Below are positions 1-6,276 of a stretch of 6,276 nucleotides of DNA, in pieces. Source of the stretch: an uncultured Synergistales bacterium. GTDB taxonomy: Bacteria; Synergistota; Synergistia; Synergistales; Aminobacteriaceae. Where the stretch lies: NCBI GenBank assembly GCA_905233515.1, contig CAJOEQ010000056.1, positions 1 to 6,276 on the forward strand. The letters are read 5' to 3'. The notes beneath the pieces are model-generated. The model was not told the DNA's origin. It ran no database searches and saw only the letters and a program-made list of their open reading frames with translations. The position numbers and the translations under genes were made by a program. How positions within the stretch are numbered: position 1 is the first letter of the stretch; each line of letters starts with the position of its first letter.

Positions 1-2399
1 ATTTTAGGAATTTCAGCAAAAAAATTTAAAGCCTCGTCAACCGTCATTGCTAGAACGTCAGCTATATTCTTATTCTTGAATTTAACTTCTAAAGTTTCAT
101 GATTGTAGCGAGTCCCCTTGCAAATTTCGCAGTCCGAATAAATATCAGGCAAAAATAACATTGAAGTCTTCACACTGCCTGCACCTCCGCAAGATTCACA
201 ACGCCCGCCCTTGACGTTAAAGCTGAATCTGCCAGCATTAAAGCCGCGTATTTTTGACTCGGGTAAATTAGCAAAGAATTCACGTATCAGCGAAAAAACG
301 CCCGTATATGTCGCAGGATTTGAACGAGGAGTCCGGCCTATAGGGCTTTGATCCACTAATACAATATTATCAAAGAATTCTGCACCCTGAATCGAGTCAA
401 ATTTTCCGGGTCTTTCGCGAAAATCTTTATCTAGAATCCGCCGCAATCCTTTATATAATACGTCATAAAGAAAGCTGCTTTTGCCTGAACCTGATACGCC
501 GCTGATACAAGTAAACACTCCGACGGGAATATTTATATTTAAATTTTTCAAATTGTTGTGAGAAGCTCCTAAAACTTTCAGCCAGCCGAGTGGGACTCGC
601 CGAGATTCTTTCTTGACGATTCCTGAAGACTCACCGCGCAAATATTTAGCCGTCTGACCTTGAGTCTTTAACACGTCTTCATAACTTCCCGAGTATAAAA
701 TTTCGCCGCCTCCCTCACCTGCTGCGGGGCCAAGTTCGATTAAATTATCAGCTGCCTGCATTGTCTCGCGATCATGTTCTACAACAATTACAGTATTGCC
801 GAGATTCTTAATTGATTTCAGGGAATTAATTAATTTTTCAGTGTCTCGTGAATGAAGTCCGATTGTTGGCTCGTCTAAGACATAAAGCACGCCGCTTAAA
901 TTTGATCCGATTTGAGTAGCGAGTCTTATTCGTTGACTCTCACCGCCCGATAAAGTATCAGCCCGCCGCAATAAAGATAAATAGCCGACTCCTACATTCA
1001 CAAGAAAATCAAGCCGCTTTGTTATCTCGCTTATAACCTGCTCAACGATTGAACGTTCATATTTTGAGAGCTGAAAATTTTTCACAACTCCTGCTAATTT
1101 TTCAACGGGCATAATTAATAAATCGCCTATAGTATAGCCTGAGACTTTCACATTTAAGGCCTCTTGTCTAAGTCTTAAACCTTTACAAGTTTTGCAAATG
1201 TCTTCTTCTTTATATTGCGCTACTTCGTCAACTACTGACTCATTATCTGCGAACCATTTTAATTTTTCTTCAAGCCACCCGACAACGCCCTCATAACGTC
1301 CCATATATGGCCGCGCGATTCCTTTCTCGTCAAAAATCATCGGTAATTTTTCGCCGCCGCTCCCGTTCCAAATAAAATCCTGAACTTCAACGGGCAAATC
1401 TTTATAAGGCTGAGTCAAGTCCCATTTATGTTTATCAGCAAATAATTTCAATTTCTCGATTACATGAGGTTTTGACTTCCACGGAATAATTGCGCCGTCT
1501 AAAACAGAACGAGTCGGATCAATTGCGAGTTCACGCGAAAAATGCTCATGACTTCCAAGCCCGCCGCAATCGGGACAAGCTCCGACGGGATTATTGAACG
1601 AGAATAAACGCGGCTCAATTTCGGGTATACTTGTCTCACAATCAGGGCATGAATAATTTTCTGTCATAGTATATTCTTGCTTATTTTCAGGTGAAATTAA
1701 CACATAACCGTTTGAAAGTTTTAAAGCTGACTCAACTGATTCGGCGAGTCTCGTTCGTCTATCTTGAGAAATTTTCAACCTGTCTATTACTATCTCTATA
1801 TAGTGGCGTTTATTCTTGTCTAACAAAATTTCTTCTTCAAGAAATAAAATATTGCCGTCGACTCTTGCGCGTGTATAGCCTTGAGCCCTGACTTGGTTAA
1901 ATAAATTCTTGAATTCCCCTTTTTTGTTGCGAATTAAAGGTGAAAGAATTTCAACGCGCGAGTCATTTTCTTGACTCAAAATATAATCAAGAATCTCATC
2001 AATTGAATGACTCTGAACGGGCTTCCCGCATTTAGGACAATGAGGGACTCCGATTCTGCCAAATAAAAGCCTGAAATAATCATAAATTTCTGTAACAGTT
2101 CCTACAGTTGAGCGCGGATTATGGCCGGTGCCTTTCTGTTCGATTGATATAGCAGGAGAAAGCCCCGAAATTTCGTCTACATCAGGTTTTTTCTGAACTC
2201 CTAAGAATTGCCGTGCATATGCAGATAAAGACTCGACATAACGCCGCTGACCTTCTGCGTATAAAGTATCAAATGCAAGTGAAGACTTACCAGAACCCGA
2301 CGGGCCAGTTATTACAATTAATTCACCTCGTGGAATGTCAATATTTATATTTTTGAGGTTATGTTCCCGCGCGCCTCTGATTGAAATTTTTTCGTTCAA
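1..2399 (-). CDS. uvrA: UvrABC excinuclease subunit A, 5' part (C-terminus cut by the window edge)
   Basis: UvrA is the cytoplasmic DNA-damage sensor ATPase of nucleotide excision repair. It dimerises, loads UvrB on lesions and then leaves. About 799 codons are present without a stop; the family is usually ~940 residues, so ~140 are missing. Visible in order: Walker A GPSGSGKSS (32-40); the ARQFLG stretch (~62-67); a Cys pair CPKC (121-124); zinc module 1 with CPDC (251-254) and CPDC (275-278) around EPRLFSFNNP; ABC signature LSGGESQR (483-490); Walker B VLDEPTIGLHSR with D509/E510; second Walker A GVSGSGKSS (634-642); and zinc module 2, C734, C737, C757 and C760 around LFLPDIY. The second signature and Walker B lie off the edge. 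The start is TTG at 2399: it directly precedes NEKISIRGAREHNL, the normal UvrA N-terminus, has GGAGG upstream, and no in-frame ATG or GTG is available there. Frame checks at several points show no frameshift. It is transcribed divergently from the peptidase gene. Identification is firm. Confidence 0.97.
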   Translation of the reverse strand, partial: MNEKISIRGAREHNLKNINIDIPRGELIVITGPSGSGKSSLAFDTLYAEGQRRYVESLSAYARQFLGVQKKPDVDEISGLSPAISIEQKGTGHNPRSTVGTVTEIYDYFRLLFGRIGVPHCPKCGKPVQSHSIDEILDYILSQENDSRVEILSPLIRNKKGEFKNLFNQVRAQGYTRARVDGNILFLEEEILLDKNKRHYIEIVIDRLKISQDRRTRLAESVESALKLSNGYVLISPENKQEYTMTENYSCPDCETSIPEIEPRLFSFNNPVGACPDCGGLGSHEHFSRELAIDPTRSVLDGAIIPWKSKPHVIEKLKLFADKHKWDLTQPYKDLPVEVQDFIWNGSGGEKLPMIFDEKGIARPYMGRYEGVVGWLEEKLKWFADNESVVDEVAQYKEEDICKTCKGLRLRQEALNVKVSGYTIGDLLIMPVEKLAGVVKNFQLSKYERSIVEQVISEITKRLDFLVNVGVGYLSLLRRADTLSGGESQRIRLATQIGSNLSGVLYVLDEPTIGLHSRDTEKLINSLKSIKNLGNTVIVVEHDRETMQAADNLIELGPAAGEGGGEILYSGSYEDVLKTQGQTAKYLRGESSGIVKKESRRVPLGWLKVLGASHNNLKNLNINIPVGVFTCISGVSGSGKSSFLYDVLYKGLRRILDKDFRERPGKFDSIQGAEFFDNIVLVDQSPIGRTPRSNPATYTGVFSLIREFFANLPESKIRGFNAGRFSFNVKGGRCESCGGAGSVKTSMLFLPDIYSDCEICKGTRYNHETLEVKFKNKNIADVLAMTVDEALNFFAEIPK

Positions 2400-2410
2400 A
2401 AAGTTTTTGT

Positions 2411-2416
2411 CCTCCG
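2411..2416 (-). promoter_or_regulatory. Ribosome binding site of uvrA
   Basis: Read on the minus strand this is CGGAGG, ending 11 nt before the TTG codon at 2399-2397. It is the only strong Shine-Dalgarno match near the UvrA N-terminus and supports the non-ATG start. The spacing is a little long. Confidence 0.75.
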
Positions 2417-2441
2417 TAAAAATATTTATATAGCAAAGCAA

Positions 2442-2447
2442 ATTATA
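2442..2447 (-). promoter_or_regulatory. Candidate -10 box of the uvrA promoter
   Basis: On the minus strand the sequence reads TATAAT, a perfect sigma-70-type -10 hexamer, about 43 nt upstream of the TTG start. The segment 17 nt further upstream does not resemble TTGACA, so this rests on one hexamer in AT-rich DNA. Confidence 0.35.
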
Positions 2448-2531
2448 TAATATAAACGTGATAAAATTTTCGTGTAAGAATTCCCAGCAAGCAAATAAAA
2501 ATCTTTCTTGAATCATGCCAGAAAGACAAAT

Positions 2532-2555
2532 TTTACTAATACATTTACTAATACA
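2532..2555. repeat. Perfect 12-bp tandem duplication
   Basis: The unit TTTACTAATACA occurs twice head to tail (2532-2543 and 2544-2555). It lies just upstream of a candidate -35 element (TTGCAA, 2561-2566) of the peptidase gene, where an activator could bind. It could equally be a replication-slippage duplication in AT-rich DNA. Confidence 0.8.
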
Positions 2556-2560
2556 AAAAG

Positions 2561-2590
2561 TTGCAAATTTCTTAGTTATAGCAATATATT
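2561..2590 (+). promoter_or_regulatory. Candidate promoter 1 of the peptidase-glycosidase operon
   Basis: TTGCAA (2561-2566) and TATATT (2585-2590) are separated by 18 nt, a plausible sigma-70-type pair. It would give a leader of roughly 95 nt before the ATG at 2691. It is weak evidence because the surrounding DNA is very AT-rich. Confidence 0.3.
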
Positions 2591-2640
2591 ACAGAGCAAA
2601 ATTTTTTGTTATGTATGAAATTTTTTTTGCGCGGTAAATT

Positions 2641-2646
2641 TATAAT
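2641..2646 (+). promoter_or_regulatory. Candidate -10 box (promoter 2) of the peptidase-glycosidase operon
   Basis: A perfect TATAAT lies 45 nt upstream of the start codon. The -35 position falls in an A/T run without a good match. The box sits between the arms of the inverted repeat TTTTGCG (2625-2631) / CGCAAAA (2661-2667), which could be an operator. It is an alternative to the promoter at 2561-2590. Confidence 0.3.
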
Positions 2647-2674
2647 TGTGATAAAGTATTCGCAAAATTTTTAT

Positions 2675-2680
2675 AAGGAG
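2675..2680 (+). promoter_or_regulatory. Ribosome binding site of the peptidase gene
   Basis: AAGGAG is followed by 10 nt and then ATG at 2691. It fixes this start. It also serves as a local reference for Shine-Dalgarno spacing, because the internal ATG at 4560 has the same motif at the same distance. Confidence 0.85.
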
Positions 2681-2690
2681 TCTATTTATC

Positions 2691-3434
2691 ATGGAAAAAA
2701 TTTTTTTATCGCTGCTGATAATTTTTCTTGTGAGTGATAATTTATATTCTGAAGAGTTGCGAGTCATCCCTTACCCTGAAGGACTCGACACTAAAAGCGA
2801 GGGGGCTTCTTCTGCTCCTGATGAAATTAATCACAAGTTTTCTATTTATTTTGACACTATGACAGATTATTTTGTGCTGAAATCTTCACGTAACCGCGTA
2901 ATTCTTGAAAATTATCCCACTTACCAGCAAACTCGCGAACACACTTGCGGCCCTGCTGCTGTCTTGACAGTTTTTTACTGGTACGGCGTGAAAGATTATA
3001 CAGAAATGGATTTAGCGCGCGAAATGAACACAAAACCTTATCCGGTCGGCACTAATCCCAGCGACATTTTAGAATTTTTCAAGCGTATAGACTGGGAAGT
3101 TGAAAGCAGCTTGACTCATTCGAAATTTGAAGAGTATGACGACTTCAAAAATTTTGTAATAGAGAATCTCAAAGCAGGCACGCCTATTTTAGTCGACAAT
3201 ATCGAATGGGGCGGACATTGGCGAGTAATAATCGGTTATGACACAATGGGAACGGAGTCGACTCTTGATGATGTATTAATTCTTGAAGATCCCTACGACA
3301 CATGCGATCATAAACAAGACGGCTATACAGTCAATAACGGTGAAAAATTTTTCTCGATGTGGTTTGCTCATTCAAACACGCCCGAAAATGAGAAAATTCA
3401 GCCGTTTATCATAGCTAAACCGAAAAATAAATAA
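2691..3434 (+). CDS. Exported C39-like (papain-fold) cysteine peptidase
   Basis: A 247-residue protein with a probable signal peptide (residues 1 to ~20: Lys3, then hydrophobic FLSLLIIFLV, likely cleavage near YS|EE), so it probably acts outside the cytoplasm. After a ~50-residue N-terminal segment of no recognised type comes a peptidase C39-like domain (about 75-230). YQQTREHTCGPAA carries the presumed oxyanion Gln80 and nucleophile Cys86; GGHWRVIIGYD carries His176; LEDPYD carries Asp200. All the expected catalytic residues are therefore present and the enzyme looks active. In this family such domains cleave peptides; here the substrate is unknown. It lacks any transporter or ATPase part, so it is not a bacteriocin-processing ABC exporter. 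It is the first gene of a two-gene unit, ending 18 nt before the GH3-GH13 gene, which suggests a shared role in extracytoplasmic peptide or cell-wall turnover. Start chosen on AAGGAG plus signal peptide. Fold assignment is confident; the substrate is not. Confidence 0.8.
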   Translation: MEKIFLSLLIIFLVSDNLYSEELRVIPYPEGLDTKSEGASSAPDEINHKFSIYFDTMTDYFVLKSSRNRVILENYPTYQQTREHTCGPAAVLTVFYWYGVKDYTEMDLAREMNTKPYPVGTNPSDILEFFKRIDWEVESSLTHSKFEEYDDFKNFVIENLKAGTPILVDNIEWGGHWRVIIGYDTMGTESTLDDVLILEDPYDTCDHKQDGYTVNNGEKFFSMWFAHSNTPENEKIQPFIIAKPKNK

Positions 3435-3438
3435 TTTT

Positions 3439-3444
3439 AGGAGG
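3439..3444 (+). promoter_or_regulatory. Ribosome binding site of the GH3-GH13 gene
   Basis: AGGAGG, a near-perfect anti-Shine-Dalgarno match, lies 8 nt before the ATG at 3453 and just after the TAA of the peptidase gene (3432-3434). The short 18-nt gap leaves no room for a separate promoter, so the two genes are probably cotranscribed. Confidence 0.85.
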
Positions 3445-3452
3445 CTTAAATC

Positions 3453-6221
3453 ATGAATCGAATCAAAATATTTTCGGCTTTTATTGCTTTATTAATTGCT
3501 GGGACTGCACACGCTGATATTGACGCAGGGAAAATTTTAGACTCTATGACTCTTAATGAGAAAATAGGGCAATTATTTATAATTCGTCCGGATCAGCTTG
3601 ACACGAGATTAACTCTTGAAAATATTCACAATGACAAGAAAAACGCTGTAGGAGTCAAAAATTTTAATCCTGTAATGCTTGAAAACTTGAAAAAATTTCC
3701 GGCGGGAGGATTCGCTATCTTCCGCAAAAATTTAGAGAGTCCAGCGCAAATAAAAAAATTTAATCAAGCTCTAAAAGATTCAAGCAAGATTTTGCCGTTT
3801 ATAGCAATTGACGAAGAGGGCGGGCAAATTTCAAGACTCGCGAATAATAAAAATTTCAAGCTCCCTAAATTCAAGAGTCCTGAAGATATAGCTAAAACTG
3901 GTCAGACTCTCAAAGCAGCACGAACAATCGGCAAATATCTCAAAGAATACGGATTTAATTATGACTTTGCACCTGTCGCCGACGTGAACACGAATCCAGA
4001 AAATATTGTAATCGGTGATAGAGCTTTCGGAAATAAGCCGGAATTTGTAGCAAAAAATGTCAGTGAATTTCTTGACGGCCTTCACGCTAATAATATAGCA
4101 GGAAGTATTAAACACTTCCCCGGACACGGAGACACGAAAAATGACTCTCACAAAGGGAAGGTTACAATTTATAAGACTTGGCCGGAATTGTTAGAATGCG
4201 AAATAATACCGTTTAAAGCAAATCTAAACAAGGCCGACTCAGTCATGACAGCACATATAAATTTGCCGAATGTAACACAAGACAATTTGCCGGCGAGTCT
4301 CTCTCATGAAATAATAACCGGGAAATTGCGCAATGAATTAAAATATAACGGAGTAATAATAACTGACGCTTTCATGATGGGCGCGATAAAAGATAATTAC
4401 TCGTCAGAACAAGCGGCGATCATGGCAATTAAAGCGGGCTGCGATATTATATTAATGCCGTATGATTATATTTCAGCATTTGAAGGCATATTAAAAGCTG
4501 TTAAAAGCGGGCAAATTTCAGAAGAAAGAATTAATCAAAGCGTAAGGAGAATTTTATTAATGAAGCAAAATTTACAAGATCTTAAATGGTGGCAAAAATC
4601 AGCAGTCTATCAAGTTTACCCGAAAAGTTTTGCGGACTCTGACAACTCAGGCACAGGCGATATTAACGGCATAACAAGCAAATTAGACTATTTAAAGGAA
4701 CTCGGCATAAAATCTATATGGATAACTCCAATTTATGAGTCGCCCATGATTGATAACGGCTATGACGTTGCAAATTATACAGAAATTGATAAATCTTTCG
4801 GAACTATGGCAGATTTTGATAATTTAATCGCTCAAGCAAGAAAGCGCGATATTAAAATCGTCATGGATCTAGTATATAATCACACTTCAGACCAGCATAA
4901 ATGGTTTCTTGAGTCAAAATCAAGCAAGAATAACGCAAAATCAGACTGGTACATTTGGCGGGACGCTAAAGAAGATGGGACTCCTCCAACTAACTGGCGG
5001 GCAATTTTCGGCGGAAGTGCGTGGACATGGTGCGAAGAGAGACAACAATATTATTTGCATACTTTTGCGAGTCAACAGCCTGATTTAAACTGGGAGAATC
5101 CGGAAGTAAGACGAGCTTTATATGACTCTGCTAATTTCTGGCTTAAAAAAGGAATCGGCGGCTTTCGAATTGATGCTATAGTTTATATCAAGAAACCTGC
5201 AGAATTTCTTGACGGTAAACCTGACGCAAAAGACGGACTCGTAAATATTCACGACATGACAGCGAACACGCCGGGAATTCTTGAATTTTTGCGGGAATTC
5301 AAGCGGGAAGTTTTTGACGGTCATGATATTTTTACGGTCGGAGAAGCAAACGGAGTCAAACCTGAAGAGTTATCGCAATGGGTCGGGAATTATGGAGTCT
5401 TTGATATGTTATTCGAGTTCAGCATTGTAAATATTAACTTCCCTGAGGCTGAAAATTGGATATATCCCTCAAAATGGAAATTAACGGATATAAAGCGCGC
5501 TTTTGCAGAGAGTCAGAATGCTACAAAATTTAATGGCTGGTATCCTGTTTTCTTTGAGAATCACGACAAGCCGAGAAGTGGTAATATATTCTTCCCTGAA
5601 GGGACTGGCACAAAAAAGGCCGCAAAGGCACTCGCGACGATTTTATTAACTATGAGGGGGACTCCTTTTATTTATCAGGGTGAAGAGCTGGGAATGACTA
5701 ATATAAAATGGGACGATATAAATATTTATAATGATGTCTCATCGCACGGACAATATAATTTTACTCTCAATGAAGGCTTTTCACATGAGCAGGCAATAAA
5801 AGCTATTCAGAAATTTAGCCGAGATAACGCACGCACGCCCATGCAATGGAATGCGCAAAAAAATGCGGGATTTTCGACAAATAATAAAACTTGGCTCCCG
5901 GTCAATGAGAATTATACAAGCATTAATGCCGAGAACGAAATAAAAGACTCTGACTCAGTGCTTAACTGGTATAAAAATTTGCTTGCTTTCAGGAATAAGA
6001 ATAATATTTTAATTGCTGGCGATTATCAAGAAATTTTATCAGAGAGTGAAGAAATTTTTGCGTTTGAGCGTTCACTTGACAATAAAAAAATTACAACACT
6101 CGTGAATTTCTCAGCAAAGCCCGTGAAGATTCCGGCTATATCAGGACAAATAATTTTTTGCAGCGAAAATAACCCATTACCCGACGAATTAAAACCTTTA
6201 GAAGCAAGAATATATCAATAA
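3453..6221 (+). CDS. Exported fusion protein: NagZ-type GH3 beta-N-acetylhexosaminidase plus GH13 oligo-alpha-glucosidase
   Basis: A 922-residue two-enzyme protein. Residues 1-21 form a signal peptide (Arg3/Lys5, hydrophobic core, GTAHA|DI cleavage). Residues ~25-371 are a full GH3 catalytic domain: DEEGGQ (120-125); GDRAFG with Arg190; the NagZ signature KHFPGHGDTKNDSH (220-233) with the Asp231-His233 acid/base dyad; and nucleophile Asp305 in ITDAFMMGA. This would remove terminal GlcNAc from muropeptides or chitin fragments. Residues ~378-922 are a full-length GH13 domain resembling Bacillus oligo-1,6-glucosidase (MalL, subfamily 31): opening WWQKSAVYQVYPKSF, region I DLVYNH (472-477), QPDLNW (542-547), nucleophile Asp574 in GFRIDA, acid/base Glu631 in GEANG, Asp705 in ENHD, and the RTPMQW motif (794-799). 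Ala575 hints at alpha-1,4 preference. The linker is only about six residues. An internal Shine-Dalgarno and ATG sit at the junction (4544-4562), so a separate GH13 product is possible. Domain calls are firm; the fusion needs confirmation. Confidence 0.9.
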   Translation: MNRIKIFSAFIALLIAGTAHADIDAGKILDSMTLNEKIGQLFIIRPDQLDTRLTLENIHNDKKNAVGVKNFNPVMLENLKKFPAGGFAIFRKNLESPAQIKKFNQALKDSSKILPFIAIDEEGGQISRLANNKNFKLPKFKSPEDIAKTGQTLKAARTIGKYLKEYGFNYDFAPVADVNTNPENIVIGDRAFGNKPEFVAKNVSEFLDGLHANNIAGSIKHFPGHGDTKNDSHKGKVTIYKTWPELLECEIIPFKANLNKADSVMTAHINLPNVTQDNLPASLSHEIITGKLRNELKYNGVIITDAFMMGAIKDNYSSEQAAIMAIKAGCDIILMPYDYISAFEGILKAVKSGQISEERINQSVRRILLMKQNLQDLKWWQKSAVYQVYPKSFADSDNSGTGDINGITSKLDYLKELGIKSIWITPIYESPMIDNGYDVANYTEIDKSFGTMADFDNLIAQARKRDIKIVMDLVYNHTSDQHKWFLESKSSKNNAKSDWYIWRDAKEDGTPPTNWRAIFGGSAWTWCEERQQYYLHTFASQQPDLNWENPEVRRALYDSANFWLKKGIGGFRIDAIVYIKKPAEFLDGKPDAKDGLVNIHDMTANTPGILEFLREFKREVFDGHDIFTVGEANGVKPEELSQWVGNYGVFDMLFEFSIVNINFPEAENWIYPSKWKLTDIKRAFAESQNATKFNGWYPVFFENHDKPRSGNIFFPEGTGTKKAAKALATILLTMRGTPFIYQGEELGMTNIKWDDINIYNDVSSHGQYNFTLNEGFSHEQAIKAIQKFSRDNARTPMQWNAQKNAGFSTNNKTWLPVNENYTSINAENEIKDSDSVLNWYKNLLAFRNKNNILIAGDYQEILSESEEIFAFERSLDNKKITTLVNFSAKPVKIPAISGQIIFCSENNPLPDELKPLEARIYQ
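4544..4562 (+). promoter_or_regulatory. Possible internal ribosome binding site and start codon at the GH3/GH13 junction
   Basis: AAGGAG (4544-4549) is followed by 10 nt and an in-frame ATG (4560-4562, Met370). Motif and spacing match those of the peptidase gene at 2691. Initiation here would give a 553-residue GH13 protein without signal peptide, the usual length for cytoplasmic oligo-alpha-glucosidases. The same bases encode Arg-Arg-Ile-Leu-Leu-Met of the GH3 terminal helix, so the motif could be coincidental. Confidence 0.45.
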
Positions 6222-6230
6222 AATTTTTTT

Positions 6231-6254
6231 CCGGTGAGTCTCAAGATTCACCGG
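6231..6254 (+). terminator. Rho-independent terminator of the peptidase-glycosidase operon
   Basis: The hairpin pairs CCGGTGAGTC (6231-6240) with GATTCACCGG (6245-6254): 10 bp including one G-T wobble, loop TCAA. It begins 9 nt after the TAA at 6219-6221. It is followed by a T-rich but interrupted tail (CTGTTTATTTG) and preceded by A3T7. The T-tract is weaker than in a textbook terminator, yet position and stem make the call good. Confidence 0.8.
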
Positions 6255-6276
6255 CTGTTTATTTGCGTATAATTAA

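Larger units (their letters stand above)
2400..2690. other. Divergent intergenic region between uvrA and the peptidase gene
   Basis: This is 291 bp of very AT-rich DNA separating two divergent genes. I see no open reading frame worth calling and no tRNA or riboswitch-like fold. It holds candidate promoters in both directions, a 12-bp tandem duplication (2532-2555), a T8 tract (2621-2628), and a 7-bp inverted repeat TTTTGCG (2625-2631) / CGCAAAA (2661-2667) that brackets a TATAAT box. The string GCAAAATTTTT occurs twice in direct orientation (2596-2606 and 2662-2672). No palindrome matching the known E. coli or Bacillus LexA operators was found, so there is no visible SOS control of uvrA. Confidence 0.7.

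Noticed and set aside
1691..1891. Plus-strand open frame of 66 codons
   Set aside because: It is fully antisense to the well-conserved uvrA zinc-module region, has no ribosome binding site, and its composition is not protein-like.
2400..2690. LexA/SOS operator for uvrA
   Set aside because: I looked for CTGT-N8-ACAG and for GAAC-N4-GTTC-like palindromes on both strands and found none; an unknown LexA motif cannot be excluded.
2691..3434. Bacteriocin-type C39 leader peptidase system
   Set aside because: There are no ABC or membrane domains in the protein, no double-glycine leader peptide is visible nearby, and the neighbouring ATPase gene is UvrA, not a transporter.
3831..4151. Minus-strand open frame of 106 codons
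   Set aside because: It lies opposite the GH3 catalytic motifs, has no recognisable domain or ribosome binding site, and is explained by base bias of the coding strand.
5118..5324. Minus-strand open frame of 68 codons
   Set aside because: It lies opposite the GH13 region containing the nucleophile motif and has no supporting signals.
1..6276. CRISPR array, tRNA/rRNA genes, insertion sequence or attachment site
   Set aside because: No spaced direct repeats, cloverleaf or rRNA-like sequence, transposase motifs or terminal inverted repeats were seen.

Overview
The window is AT-rich (roughly 38-42% GC by eye) bacterial DNA with dense coding. Two secretion signal peptides, strong GGAGG/AAGGAG ribosome binding sites and a TTG start fit an anaerobic or gut-type bacterium. 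There is no rRNA or other phylogenetic marker strong enough to name the lineage. A low-GC Synergistota-like or similar uncultured gut bacterium is only a guess.

Layout: (1) Positions 1-2399, minus strand, hold the first ~799 codons of uvrA, the damage-recognition ATPase of nucleotide excision repair. Its C-terminus lies beyond the left edge. (2) Positions 2400-2690 are a divergent AT-rich intergenic region with candidate promoters for both directions, a perfect 12-bp tandem duplication and a small inverted repeat. (3) Positions 2691-3434, plus strand, encode an exported C39-like (papain-fold) cysteine peptidase with Cys, His and Asp all recognisable. (4) Positions 3453-6221, plus strand, start 18 nt further on and encode a 922-residue exported protein. 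It joins a complete NagZ-type GH3 beta-N-acetylhexosaminidase to a complete GH13 oligo-alpha-glucosidase with almost no linker. (5) A 10-bp stem hairpin at 6231-6254 closes the unit as a terminator.

The peptidase and the double glycosidase look like a two-gene operon for extracytoplasmic breakdown of peptide and glycan material. The pathway is inferred, not shown. uvrA is divergently transcribed and functionally unrelated.

The main point of interest is the GH3-GH13 fusion. At the exact domain boundary there is an in-frame ATG (4560) preceded by AAGGAG with the same 10-nt spacing used by the upstream peptidase gene. It also overlaps an out-of-frame TAA as TAATG. The arrangement looks like two translationally coupled genes that became one reading frame, possibly by a single-base change, and it may still produce a separate cytoplasmic alpha-glucosidase. 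A single-base sequencing or assembly error must be excluded.
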